A DNA stretch of 64,000 nt from Lentzea pudingi (GTDB taxonomy: Bacteria; Actinomycetota; Actinomycetes; Mycobacteriales; Pseudonocardiaceae). Positions 1 to 7,803 of this stretch are shown piece by piece. The stretch's first letter is position 1. The number at the start of each line of letters is the position of its first letter. Position numbers and translations under genes: made by a program. Location: contig NZ_BMNC01000007.1 in NCBI RefSeq assembly GCF_014646255.1, positions 227,771-291,770 of the forward strand, written 5' to 3'. The notes under the pieces were generated by a model. It worked only from the letters and a program-made list of their open reading frames with translations. It made no database searches and had not been told where the DNA came from.

Positions 1-545
1 CGGTGACCAGGCGGACGACGTTCGATCCCGGTCCGACCATCAAGACGCTGCAGGCGCTGCTGCCGAACTCGGTGTTCGCCGTGGAGAAGACCGGCGTCGG
101 CAGCCTGTCGCTCGGCGAGTTCCTGCCGGGTGACCTGTGGGGCGAGACGAGGCAGGTGACGTTCGAGGAGATGGCGGTGCCCACCCCGCGGCTGGTCATG
201 CGCTGGCTCGGCCACACGCCGGCCGAGCTGTCGTTCGCCGTGCGGGAGCTGGAACTGCCGGGCGTCGAGTGGAACGTCGACCACACCGAGGCGTGGCTGA
301 CCGCGGTGCCGCCCAACGTCTCGAAGGGCACGGCGCTGGACGAGCTCAGCGCCTCGCTGGGCATCAGCCCGCAGGACGCGCTCGCGATCGGGGACGGCTC
401 GAACGACGTCGAGATGCTGACGTGGGCCGGGCTCGGGGTCGCGATGGGACAGGCACCGGCACACGTCCAGGCGGTCGCGGACGAGGTGGCGCCGACCGTG
501 CTGGAGGACGGCGCCGCCCAGGCGCTGAACCGCTTCTTCCCCTAG
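1..545 (+). CDS. HAD-superfamily (Cof-type) hydrolase, 5'-truncated
   Basis: This is the C-terminal part of a HAD phosphatase of the Cof/sucrose-phosphatase type; the reading frame is open at the window edge. Visible family features are a conserved Lys in VSKGTALDEL, which positions the phosphate, and the motif IV block GDGSNDVEML with its two metal-binding Asp, followed by GVAMGQAP. Full-length relatives have about 260-280 residues, so roughly 90 N-terminal residues, including the nucleophile DxD, lie outside the window. The substrate cannot be told. Its stop codon overlaps the stop of the converging gene at 542-985 by four bases. Confidence 0.85.
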   Translation, partial: VTRRTTFDPGPTIKTLQALLPNSVFAVEKTGVGSLSLGEFLPGDLWGETRQVTFEEMAVPTPRLVMRWLGHTPAELSFAVRELELPGVEWNVDHTEAWLTAVPPNVSKGTALDELSASLGISPQDALAIGDGSNDVEMLTWAGLGVAMGQAPAHVQAVADEVAPTVLEDGAAQALNRFFP

Positions 546-985
546 TCCGACACGTTCTGCTTGGCGACGACCTTGTCGATCTTCACCCGGACCACCATCT
601 CGCCGGGTACGCCGTTGCGTTCGGCGTAGGCGTCGGCCTGGTCGTCGCCCATGTACCGCGCGGCCGTGCGGCCTGCCCAGTACTTGAGCTGCTCGGCGTC
701 CTCGTCCACCACGGCCTGGCCGGTGATCGTGACGAAGTTGAACGGCGGCGTCTCGTCGTCGAAGCACAGGGCCACGCGGCCGTCGCGCAGGATCGACTTG
801 CCCTTGATCGTGTCGCGGGCGGTCAGGAAGACCAGATCCGGTCCGTCGAGGTCCACCCAGACCGGGGCGACGTGCGGTGAGCCGTCCTTGCGGGTGACGG
901 CGAGCTTGGCGGTGCGGGCGGGTTTGGCCAGGACGAACTCGCGCCACCAGCCGTCGGGCGCCTCCGTGTATCCCATGTGGCTCAT
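542..985 (-). CDS. PPOX-class F420-dependent/FMN-binding oxidoreductase
   Basis: A 147-residue single-domain split-barrel protein of the pyridoxamine 5'-phosphate-oxidase-like superfamily. The order of elements fits the family: an N-terminal strand pair ending in DGSPHVAPVWVDLDG, a cofactor phosphate-contact stretch TIKGKSILRDGRVALCFDDE, and a C-terminal half with YMGDDQADAYAERN and VVRVKIDKVVA. Many actinobacterial members use F420 rather than FMN, and that is the likely cofactor here. The substrate is unknown. It converges with the HAD gene and is divergently placed from the ABC transporter operon starting at 1108, leaving about 120 bp for both promoters. Confidence 0.8.
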   Translation of the reverse strand: MSHMGYTEAPDGWWREFVLAKPARTAKLAVTRKDGSPHVAPVWVDLDGPDLVFLTARDTIKGKSILRDGRVALCFDDETPPFNFVTITGQAVVDEDAEQLKYWAGRTAARYMGDDQADAYAERNGVPGEMVVRVKIDKVVAKQNVSD

Positions 986-1107
986 TCAACTACGACGGAG
1001 GTAGCGGCACCCGGCGACGGAAGTTGACGCGGACCGCAGACCGCAGGTCGATGTGCGCGCACCCCTCGGAGCGTCAGAGTGATCCCATCACCGAGAGGGG
1101 AAAGCCC

Positions 1108-2019
1108 ATGATCGAGGCAATCGGCCTCACCAAGAGATACGGCAGGACGGTCGCGGTCGACGACCTGTCGTTCACCGTCCAACCTGGACGGGTGACCGGA
1201 TTCCTCGGTCCGAACGGCGCCGGCAAGTCGACCACGATGCGGATGATCCTGGGGCTCGACCGTCCGACGGCAGGCCGCGTGCTGATCGACGGGAAGCCCT
1301 ACACCGAGCTCAACCGTCCACTGCAGACGGTCGGAGCGCTGCTCGACGCCAAGTGGGTTCACCCGAACCGCTCCGCCCGCGCTCACCTGCGTTGGCTCGC
1401 CAAGTCCAACAACCTGCCCGGGAACCGTGTGGACCAGGTCCTCGAGGCCGTCGGCCTCACGCAGGTCGCGGGCAAGAACGCCGGTGGGTTCTCGCTCGGC
1501 ATGTCGCAGCGGCTGGGGATCGCCGCGGCACTGCTGGGTGACCCGAAGGTGCTGCTGTTCGACGAGCCGGTCAACGGCCTGGACCCCGAGGGCATCCTCT
1601 GGATCCGCACGTTCATGCAGAACCTCGCCGCCGAGGGCCGCACGGTCCTGGTGTCGAGCCACCTGCTGTCGGAGATGGCCGTGACGGCCAGCGAGCTCAT
1701 CGTGATCGGCCGGGGGAAGCTGATCACGCAGAGCAGCACGCAGGAGTTCATCGACAGCGCGACGGGCAACACGGTTCTCGTGCGCAGCCCTCAGTTGTTC
1801 AAGCTCGGCCCGTTGCTCGTCGACAAGGGCTTCACGGTTCGTGACGGTGCGGACGGCTCGTTCTCCGTATCGGGTGCGACCAGCGACCAGATCGGGGACA
1901 TCGCCGCTGCGAACGGTGTCGTCCTGCACGAGCTGAGCCCCCAGCGCGGTTCGCTCGAAGAGGCGTTCATGCAGCTGACCGGCGATGCTGTCGAGTACCA
2001 CGCAGAGATCGGGAAGTGA
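1108..2019 (+). CDS. ABC transporter ATP-binding protein (first copy)
   Basis: A 303-residue ATPase subunit of a NatA/CcmA-type exporter. Walker A is GPNGAGKST near residue 37, the signature is FSLGMSQR, Walker B is VLLFDEPVNGLDPEG, and the switch histidine lies in VSSHLLSEM. A C-terminal domain of about 90 residues ends in SPQRGSLEEAFMQLT, typical of drug or peptide export ATPases. The start at 1108 is chosen because a purine-rich GAGAGGGGAAAG precedes it and because it aligns with the second copy at 2874. The permease start overlaps its stop (GTGA), so the two are probably translationally coupled. The exported compound is unknown. Confidence 0.92.
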   Translation: MIEAIGLTKRYGRTVAVDDLSFTVQPGRVTGFLGPNGAGKSTTMRMILGLDRPTAGRVLIDGKPYTELNRPLQTVGALLDAKWVHPNRSARAHLRWLAKSNNLPGNRVDQVLEAVGLTQVAGKNAGGFSLGMSQRLGIAAALLGDPKVLLFDEPVNGLDPEGILWIRTFMQNLAAEGRTVLVSSHLLSEMAVTASELIVIGRGKLITQSSTQEFIDSATGNTVLVRSPQLFKLGPLLVDKGFTVRDGADGSFSVSGATSDQIGDIAAANGVVLHELSPQRGSLEEAFMQLTGDAVEYHAEIGK

Positions 2020-2780
2020 GTCTGATGACCCTGTTGGCAGTTGAGAGAATCAAGCTCTTCTCGACCCGCTCGCCGTACTGGTGCAGCGCGCTCGCCCTGG
2101 TCCTCGGTGTCGGACTCACCGCGATCATCGCGGCCTCGACCGACAACGGCCAGCTGACCCTCGGCGTCACGCAGTTCGGCAGCAGCCAGCTCGCGCTGTC
2201 CGTCGTGCTGGTGATGGCGGCCCTCGCGGTCACGACCGAGTACCGCTTCAGCACGATCCGCGCCACGTTCCTCGCGGTGCCGAACCGGACGTCCGCGCTG
2301 CTCGCGAAGACCGTCGTGGTGGCGTTCATCGCCGGTGTCCTCGGCGAGATCATCGCGTTCGGCTCGGTGGGCATCGCGAAGGTGCTGTCGCCCGCCTCCG
2401 ACCTCGCGATCAACACGAGCGGCGAGTGGCGGCACGTGGCGGGCGTCGGCCTGCTCTACGGCATCGGCGCGATCCTCGCGATCGCGGTCGGCATCCTGGT
2501 CCGCCAGACCGCCGGCGCCGTCGCGATCCTGCTGGTCTGGAACATGCTGCTGGAGCAGCTGATCGGGATCATCCCGAAGGCCGGCGTCAAGATCCAGGCG
2601 TGGCTGCCGTTCATGAACGCCAACCACTTCCTGCAGCTCGGCGGCGACAACGCGGCCGAACAGGCCGGTGCGGGCATCGACTTCAAGCTGAGCCAGTGGG
2701 GTTCGCTCGGCTACTTCGCCGGAGTCGCGGTCGCACTCCTGGTGGTCGCACTGATCGTCGCGAAGCGGCGGGACGCGTGA
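2016..2780 (+). CDS. ABC transporter permease (ABC-2 type)
   Basis: A 254-residue integral membrane protein with about six hydrophobic segments: after an N-terminal cytoplasmic piece with a conserved RIKLFSTRSPYW motif, segments near residues 21-40, 56-75, 100-120, 140-165, 170-190 and 230-250. The TEYRFSTIRATFLAVPNR stretch is characteristic of ABC-2/NatB-like permeases, which form the membrane channel for the adjacent ATPase. Translation probably begins at the GTG overlapping the ATPase stop, or nine bases later at ATG 2025. It is the only permease near the two ATPase genes at 1108 and 2874. Confidence 0.88.
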   Translation: MSLMTLLAVERIKLFSTRSPYWCSALALVLGVGLTAIIAASTDNGQLTLGVTQFGSSQLALSVVLVMAALAVTTEYRFSTIRATFLAVPNRTSALLAKTVVVAFIAGVLGEIIAFGSVGIAKVLSPASDLAINTSGEWRHVAGVGLLYGIGAILAIAVGILVRQTAGAVAILLVWNMLLEQLIGIIPKAGVKIQAWLPFMNANHFLQLGGDNAAEQAGAGIDFKLSQWGSLGYFAGVAVALLVVALIVAKRRDA

Positions 2781-2802
2781 CCTGTTCCGAATAAAGGGGG
2801 AG

Positions 2803-2842
2803 AGGGACCTGGGTCATCCGTCGGGGGGTGACCCAGGTCCCT
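2803..2842 (+). terminator. Intergenic hairpin between permease and second ABC ATPase
   Basis: A perfect 14-bp inverted repeat (AGGGACCTGGGTCA at 2803-2816, complement at 2829-2842) with a 12-nt loop, followed by GTCAGTTT. It has no strong T-run. It sits 23 bp after the permease stop and 31 bp before the next gene, so it could terminate the first transcript, attenuate read-through into the second ATPase, or stabilise the upstream message. Confidence 0.75.
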
Positions 2843-2873
2843 GTCAGTTTCTTCGAGCGCACCGGGAGAGGCC

Positions 2874-3776
2874 ATGATCGAAGCAGTCCGCCTGCAGAAG
2901 CACTACGGCAAGACCAAGGCCGTCGACGACCTGTCGTTCACCGTCCGGCCGGGGCGCGTGACCGGGTTCCTCGGACCGAACGGCGCCGGCAAGTCCACGA
3001 CCATGCGGATGATCCTCGGCCTCGACACCCCCACGGGCGGCGACGTCACGATCGACGGGAAGCACTACGCCCAGCTCAGCCAGCCGCTGCGCAAGGTCGG
3101 CGCGCTGCTCGACGCGAAGTGGGTGCACCCCAACCGTTCCGCGCGCTCGCACCTCAAGTGGCTCGCGGTCTCCAACAGGATCCCGGTCAGCCGGGTGAAG
3201 GAGGTGCTGGAGATCGTCGGCCTCACCGAGGTCGCGCACAAGAACGCGGGCGGGTTCTCGCTCGGCATGTCCCAGCGGCTCGGCATCGCGGGCGCACTGC
3301 TCGGCGACCCCGAGGTGCTGCTGTTCGACGAGCCGGTCAACGGCCTCGACCCCGAGGGCATCCTCTGGATCCGGCAGTTCATGCACCGGCTCGCGGAGGA
3401 GGGCCGCACGGTGTTCGTGTCGAGCCACCTGCTGTCGGAGATGGCGCAGACCGCGCAGGACCTCATCGTCATCGGCAAGGGTCAGTTGATCGCGCAGACC
3501 TCGACCGAGCAGTTCATCGCCGACGCCACCCAGGACACGGTCCGGGTGCGGTCACCGCACGCCGCGAAGCTGCGGGAGATCCTCGCCGCGCACGCGACGG
3601 TCACGGACGACTCGGTGAGCGGAAGCCTGGTGGTGCACGGCATCCCTGCCCAGCAGATCGGTGAGCTCGCCGCGGAGAACCAGATCGTGCTGCACGAGCT
3701 CAGCCCTCAGCGCGGTTCGCTGGAGGAGGCCTTCATGCAGCTCACCAAGGAGTCGGTGGAGTACCACGCTCATTGA
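2874..3776 (+). CDS. ABC transporter ATP-binding protein (second copy)
   Basis: A 300-residue ATPase closely paralogous to the one at 1108. Walker A GPNGAGKST, signature FSLGMSQR, Walker B VLLFDEPVNGLDPEG, the SSHLLSEM switch region and the tail SPQRGSLEEAFMQLT are identical, with long identical stretches between them. The start follows a GGGAGAGG ribosome-binding site. No permease follows: the next gene is on the opposite strand, and its last 35 bp overlap the end of this gene. The protein presumably pairs with the permease at 2016 or with a distant one. It looks like a local duplication of the ATPase alone. Confidence 0.9.
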   Translation: MIEAVRLQKHYGKTKAVDDLSFTVRPGRVTGFLGPNGAGKSTTMRMILGLDTPTGGDVTIDGKHYAQLSQPLRKVGALLDAKWVHPNRSARSHLKWLAVSNRIPVSRVKEVLEIVGLTEVAHKNAGGFSLGMSQRLGIAGALLGDPEVLLFDEPVNGLDPEGILWIRQFMHRLAEEGRTVFVSSHLLSEMAQTAQDLIVIGKGQLIAQTSTEQFIADATQDTVRVRSPHAAKLREILAAHATVTDDSVSGSLVVHGIPAQQIGELAAENQIVLHELSPQRGSLEEAFMQLTKESVEYHAH

Positions 3777-4917
3777 GAACGGGCTTGGGGCGCCGTGACC
3801 TGATGGCGGGCAGCACGATCAGCAGTGCGGTCATCAGCGCGGTGCCGCCCGAGACGGCGGCGATGAAGGGCAGCCGGTCGGACAGGTCGGCCGGCTGCTC
3901 GGACCGCTGCGCCGCGGCGGTCGGAGCCGGTTGGGTCGTCACCGGTTTCGGCGGCGGCAGCAGCGGGTTGCGTTCCACCGGCGGGAGCTGCGCGGTGAGC
4001 GCGCCCATCGGGTTGACCACGCCGAACCCGGTCGTCGTGTCCCTGCCCGGTTCCGCGATGTCGGTCGCGGTCTTGACCAGTGCGTTGACGACGTCCTTCG
4101 CGACCATGTCCGGGTGCTTGGCGCGCACCAGCGCGGCGACCCCGGACACGATCGCCGACGCCGCGCTCGTGCCGTCCATCTCGGCGTAACCGCTGGGGTA
4201 GACGCTTTCCGGCGCGACCGTCACGATGCCGACCGCCGGAGCCGAGAGCACCGTGTCCGCGCCGACGTTCGACGACGCCCACGGCTTGCCGTCCTTGGTC
4301 GTGCCCGCGACCGCGATCACGCCGTTGATGTTGGCGGGCGCGGAGACCTCCTTGCCCTCGTTGCCGGTGGCGGCGACGAGGACGACGTCCTTCTCGATCG
4401 CGTAGTTCACGGCTTTGACCAGCGTCGGCGTCATCGAGCTGGAGAAGCCCAGCGACATGTTGACGACCTTGGCGCCGTGGTCGGCCGCCCACCTGATGCT
4501 CTCCGCGACGACGTCGAGCCCGAACTGCTCCTTCTCGTCGGCGCTGGCGATCGGCAGGATCTTGGCGCCGGGGGCAATGCCCAGCGCGCCGCCGCTCCGG
4601 CCGGTCGCGGCGATGATTCCTGCCATCCCGGTGCCGTGACCGTCGGTGTCGGTCGTCCCGTCGGTGCCCTTGGACCTGCCGAAACCCGCTCCGGGCAGGA
4701 CCTGGCCGGCGAGGTCGGGGTGCTTCGCGTCGACACCGGAGTCGATCACCGCCACGATCACGCCGTCCCCGCGGGCCTGGGCCTGCGCCGAGTAGACGTC
4801 GAGCGCGTCGAGGTGCCACTCCTGCTCCTCGATCGACTGCGCGGCGAGCAGCAGCGGCAGCACGACGGCGAGCGCGGGGAGCAGGGGCACGTCAGCTACA
4901 TCGTGTTTCCAGGTCAC
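3742..4917 (-). CDS. Mycosin-like S8 serine protease (type VII secretion-associated type)
   Basis: A 391-residue subtilisin-family protease with a hydrophobic N-terminal signal or anchor (residues 10-26). The catalytic triad is Asp59 (VAVIDSG), His94 (GHGTGMAG) and Ser251 (GTSAAS), with oxyanion Asn186 in AATGNEG. A Pro-rich linker (about residues 310-335) leads to one transmembrane helix (about 350-370) and a short basic cytoplasmic tail. This is the mycosin (MycP) layout, a membrane-anchored extracellular protease of ESX systems. No eccB-E, esx or PE/PPE gene is in the window, so ESX membership is inferred from architecture only. The last 35 bp are antisense to the second ABC ATPase. Confidence 0.85.
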   Translation of the reverse strand: MTWKHDVADVPLLPALAVVLPLLLAAQSIEEQEWHLDALDVYSAQAQARGDGVIVAVIDSGVDAKHPDLAGQVLPGAGFGRSKGTDGTTDTDGHGTGMAGIIAATGRSGGALGIAPGAKILPIASADEKEQFGLDVVAESIRWAADHGAKVVNMSLGFSSSMTPTLVKAVNYAIEKDVVLVAATGNEGKEVSAPANINGVIAVAGTTKDGKPWASSNVGADTVLSAPAVGIVTVAPESVYPSGYAEMDGTSAASAIVSGVAALVRAKHPDMVAKDVVNALVKTATDIAEPGRDTTTGFGVVNPMGALTAQLPPVERNPLLPPPKPVTTQPAPTAAAQRSEQPADLSDRLPFIAAVSGGTALMTALLIVLPAIRSRRPKPVLNERGTPPTPW

Positions 4918-5044
4918 AGCGCAACGTGCCTGGCATCACACGTTGCGTAAGAGAGCTGTTAACAACCCGTGAAAAGCCGCATTCTGGACATCCTCGGCGT
5001 TTGAATTCACGTTCAATTGGGTTATCCCAGTGTCGGAGGTGCCA

Positions 5045-5557
5045 GTGACGGTTCATGTCGAAGCAATGCTGAGCCTTGAGTGGTCTGACGCGCTCGAAGT
5101 TCCGAACACCCCTGACCTGGCCGGTTCGCCGGCGGAGGTCCGTCGTTCCTGGGTCGACCAGGCGGATGAGCAGCAGGTTCTGACCACCTACCGGGCCGCG
5201 AACGCGGCCGGGAACGCCCCCGGGCCGTGGTGGCTGCGGGCTCTCGACCGCGGCAAGCTGCGGTCACGTGCCGAAGGTCACGCCGTGGAAGACGCGGTGA
5301 CGGAGCTGCTCGCGGCCCGTCCCGGCTGGGTCTTCGTGCCGTGGGTCGACTACGGCGAGATCGGGTACTGGGAGTACGTGCCGTCGGAGAGCGGCGTCTA
5401 CGGGCCCGCCACCCCGACGACCGTGCAGTTCACCGACTCGCACCGCGGGTTCATCCACCTCGTTCCGGCGCACCGCGGGGCCGGCCGGCCCCAGCCGATC
5501 GACTTCACCGTCGACGACCTGCGTGCTCAGATCGAGGACATCGAACTGATTGCCTAG
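5045..5557 (+). CDS. Hypothetical protein, actinobacterial
   Basis: A 170-residue soluble protein that I do not recognise. It is acidic and tryptophan/tyrosine-rich in the middle (PGWVFVPWVDYGEIGYWEY) and has no signal peptide or membrane segment. The start at GTG 5045 is preferred over the upstream in-frame GTG at 5030 because a GGAGG at 5035-5039 lies at the right distance. It ends 11 bp before trmB and so may share some expression with it, although trmB has its own -10-like element. No catalytic motif can be assigned. Confidence 0.7.
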   Translation: MTVHVEAMLSLEWSDALEVPNTPDLAGSPAEVRRSWVDQADEQQVLTTYRAANAAGNAPGPWWLRALDRGKLRSRAEGHAVEDAVTELLAARPGWVFVPWVDYGEIGYWEYVPSESGVYGPATPTTVQFTDSHRGFIHLVPAHRGAGRPQPIDFTVDDLRAQIEDIELIA

Positions 5558-5568
5558 AATGTCCCGTC

Positions 5569-6270
5569 GTGACCAGGCCTGAGTTCCCCCGTTCCATCGT
5601 CAGCTTCGTCCAGCGCGGCGAGCGCATGACCGTGGGCCAGGAACGTGCCTGGGACACGTACTGGGAGAAGATGGGCAACGACGTGAAGTCGTTGCCCGAG
5701 GGGCCCCTGGACTTCGACTCGTGGTTCGGCCGTTCCGCGCCCGTGCTGCTGGAGATCGGTTCGGGCATGGGCGAGACCACCTCCCAGCTCGTCGCCGCCG
5801 CGCCCGAGCTCAACTACGTCGCCGCCGAGGTCTACAAGCCCGGCCTCGCCCAGTTGCTGCTCCGCGCCGAGCACCTCGGCGGTCTCGACAACCTGCGCGT
5901 CCTGCGCGGTGACGCCGTCGTCCTGCTGACCGACCACATCGCTCCCGCGTCGTTGCACGGCGTGCGGATCTTCTTCCCGGACCCGTGGCCGAAGAAGAAG
6001 CACCACAAGCGCCGGCTCGTGCAGCCGGAGTTCGTGTCCCTGATCGCGTCGCGGCTGGAGCCGGGTGGCGTGCTGCACCTCGCGACGGACTGGGAGAACT
6101 ACGCCGACCAGATGCTCGAGGTCTGTTCCGGCGAGCGGCTGCTGACCAACGTGTACGACGGCTGGGCGCCGCGGCCGGACTGGCGGCCCGTCACGAAGTT
6201 CGAGCAGCGCGCGGTGAACGAGGATCGGGTGTCGCACGACCTGATGTTCCGGCGGAACGACCTCACCTGA
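5569..6270 (+). CDS. trmB: tRNA (guanine-N7-)-methyltransferase
   Basis: A 233-residue class I SAM-dependent methyltransferase that forms m7G46 in tRNA. Signature features are the SAM loop EIGSGMGETTSQL, an acidic residue in AAEVYKPGLAQLL, the family hallmark FPDPWPKKKHHKRRLV, and the C-terminal TKFEQRAVNE box. The start is placed at GTG 5569 so that the conserved N-terminal RSIVSFVQRGERMTVGQ is included; the frame stays open further upstream but overlaps the preceding gene. TAGAAT at 5555-5560 lies 8 nt before the start, suggesting a leaderless mRNA. Length agrees with the family. Confidence 0.95.
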   Translation: MTRPEFPRSIVSFVQRGERMTVGQERAWDTYWEKMGNDVKSLPEGPLDFDSWFGRSAPVLLEIGSGMGETTSQLVAAAPELNYVAAEVYKPGLAQLLLRAEHLGGLDNLRVLRGDAVVLLTDHIAPASLHGVRIFFPDPWPKKKHHKRRLVQPEFVSLIASRLEPGGVLHLATDWENYADQMLEVCSGERLLTNVYDGWAPRPDWRPVTKFEQRAVNEDRVSHDLMFRRNDLT

Positions 6271-6287
6271 TCGAGGTCTCAAGCCGA

Positions 6288-6321
6288 TCGAGTGAACACC
6301 GGGCGTCTACCGTTCACTCGA
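6288..6321 (+). terminator. Hairpin after trmB
   Basis: A perfect 10-bp inverted repeat TCGAGTGAAC / GTTCACTCGA with a 14-nt loop, starting 18 bp after the trmB stop. It is probably a factor-assisted or intrinsic terminator without a T-run. An operator role for the downstream NOS gene cannot be excluded. Confidence 0.55.
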
Positions 6322-6402
6322 CGGAGTGGTGGGTGTTGATCACCCGAAATGCCCCGAGTGGCAGTGACGCGTGAGGCTGTTCCGGGCTTAGCGTCTCGCT
6401 GC

Positions 6403-7509
6403 GTGACCCCCGACGTCCTCCCCGTCGCGGAGGAGTTCGTCCGCATGTTCCACGCGGCGCACTCCGACGCAGGCTCGCTGACCGCCCGCATCGCCCAGGT
6501 GCGCGCCGAGATCACCGAGACCGGAACCTACCGCCACACCACCAACGAACTCGCGTACGGCGCGCGGATCGCGTTGCGCGACTCGGGCTGGTGCACCTCT
6601 GGCGTGCCTTGGCGCCGCCTGAAAGTCCGCGACCTGCGCGGCTACCGCAACGCCGCCGCCGTTGCCGGCGAGTGCGTCGAGCACCTGCGGCTCGCGACCA
6701 ACGGAGGTGAGATCCGGCCGCTGGTAACGGTTTTCGCGCCGGACGCACCCGGCACGCCCGGTCCGGTGATCTGGAACGAGCAGCTGATCCGGTACGCCGG
6801 GTACTCCGACGGCATGGGGGACAGGCGGTACACCCAGTTCACCGAAACCATGCAGGGCATGGGGTGGCGTCCGCCGGTGCGGCGCTCACGCTTCGACCTG
6901 CTGCCGTTGGTGGTGGAGACGCAGCACGAGGGACCGAGGCTGTTCACGCTGCCGTCCGAGATCGTGCACGAAGTTCCTTTGGAGCACCCGACTCTGCCGT
7001 GGTTCGGCGAGATGGGCCTGCGCTGGCACGCGGTTCCGGTCATCTCGAACATGCGGCTGTCGATCGGTGGCGTGAACTACCCCGCCGCGCCGTTCAACTC
7101 GTGGTTCGTCGGCGCCGAGATCGGCACGCGGTCACTGGCTGAGGAAGGTGCTTACGGTGTGGCACGTGAGGTTGCCGAAGCGCTGGGTTTGGACACCTCG
7201 TCCGAACGCACGCTGTGGCGGGACTTCGCGACCGTTCACCTGAACGCTGCAGTTCTGCACTCGTTCGACAAGGCGGCCGTCACCATCACGGACCACCACG
7301 CGGAAGCGTTGCACCGGCTCGCCTGGCTGCGTTCGCGCCAACGGCCTTCGGTCGCACGCCCGGCTTTCCGGCTCGACACCGCAGCCGCGGCGCGCGCACG
7401 GAACGGTTCTCCGGCGCGCTTCACGGCCGCGTTGGACGAAACTCGCCCTCAACCGACGAGCAGGCTGGCGGAACTTCTCCGCCAGCAACATTCCCTGACC
7501 AGCGTCTGA
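6403..7509 (+). CDS. nos: Bacterial nitric oxide synthase oxygenase domain protein, divergent
   Basis: A 368-residue NOS oxygenase-type haem protein. Family blocks run in order: the proximal thiolate region with Cys64, IRPLVTVFAP, VIWNEQLIRYAGY, FDLLPLVV, EVPLEHP, WHAVPVISNMRLSIGG, then NYPAAPFNSWFVGAEIGTR with the arginine-binding Glu239, and VLHSFDKAAVTITDHH near the pterin/dimer end. Known bacterial NOS convert L-arginine to citrulline and NO with separate reductases; no reductase is adjacent. The Cys context is CTSGVPW instead of the usual CIGR-x-x-W, and about 60 extra residues follow the core. GTG 6403 lies 8 nt after TAGCGT, so the mRNA may be leaderless. Confidence 0.85.
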   Translation: MTPDVLPVAEEFVRMFHAAHSDAGSLTARIAQVRAEITETGTYRHTTNELAYGARIALRDSGWCTSGVPWRRLKVRDLRGYRNAAAVAGECVEHLRLATNGGEIRPLVTVFAPDAPGTPGPVIWNEQLIRYAGYSDGMGDRRYTQFTETMQGMGWRPPVRRSRFDLLPLVVETQHEGPRLFTLPSEIVHEVPLEHPTLPWFGEMGLRWHAVPVISNMRLSIGGVNYPAAPFNSWFVGAEIGTRSLAEEGAYGVAREVAEALGLDTSSERTLWRDFATVHLNAAVLHSFDKAAVTITDHHAEALHRLAWLRSRQRPSVARPAFRLDTAAAARARNGSPARFTAALDETRPQPTSRLAELLRQQHSLTSV

Positions 7510-7536
7510 CTTCCCCATCACACGCTGGTGCGGCGA

Positions 7537-7635
7537 CTAGTGCTTCGAGTCGATCATCACGCCGGACAGGGCCATCAGCGCCAGGACCAACAGACCGACC
7601 ACCGCGGCGGCCCAAGTGAACACAACTGACAACAT
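7537..7635 (-). CDS. Very small membrane protein (32 residues)
   Basis: A 32-codon reading frame starting at ATG 7635 with an optimal ribosome-binding site GGAGG five bases upstream. The peptide is a single hydrophobic helix (about residues 4-28: FTWAAAVVGLLVLALMALSG) with a short polar tail MIDSKH, typical of small single-pass membrane proteins. It lies alone between the NOS gene (convergent) and the divergent histidine kinase gene. The ribosome-binding site and amphipathic layout make it credible despite its size. Its function is unknown; it could modulate a neighbouring membrane protein such as the kinase. Confidence 0.65.
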   Translation of the reverse strand: MLSVVFTWAAAVVGLLVLALMALSGVMIDSKH

Positions 7636-7803
7636 GGCGTCCTCCGTTTCAGTACTCCCGCTCCTCCAGAGTCCGTTACCGCGCCGTCATCCGGCATCCG
7701 CCGTGAGGGTGTTTCCGCAGGTCGTCCCCTCAGCCTTCTGGCTGATGCCGGGGTAGCCCCCGGTCGGACGCGGGGTCGCACTTTCGGCCCTACTGTTGCT
7801 CGG

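Noticed and set aside
2803..2842. Riboswitch before the second ABC ATPase
   Set aside because: Only one simple stem, no conserved aptamer features.
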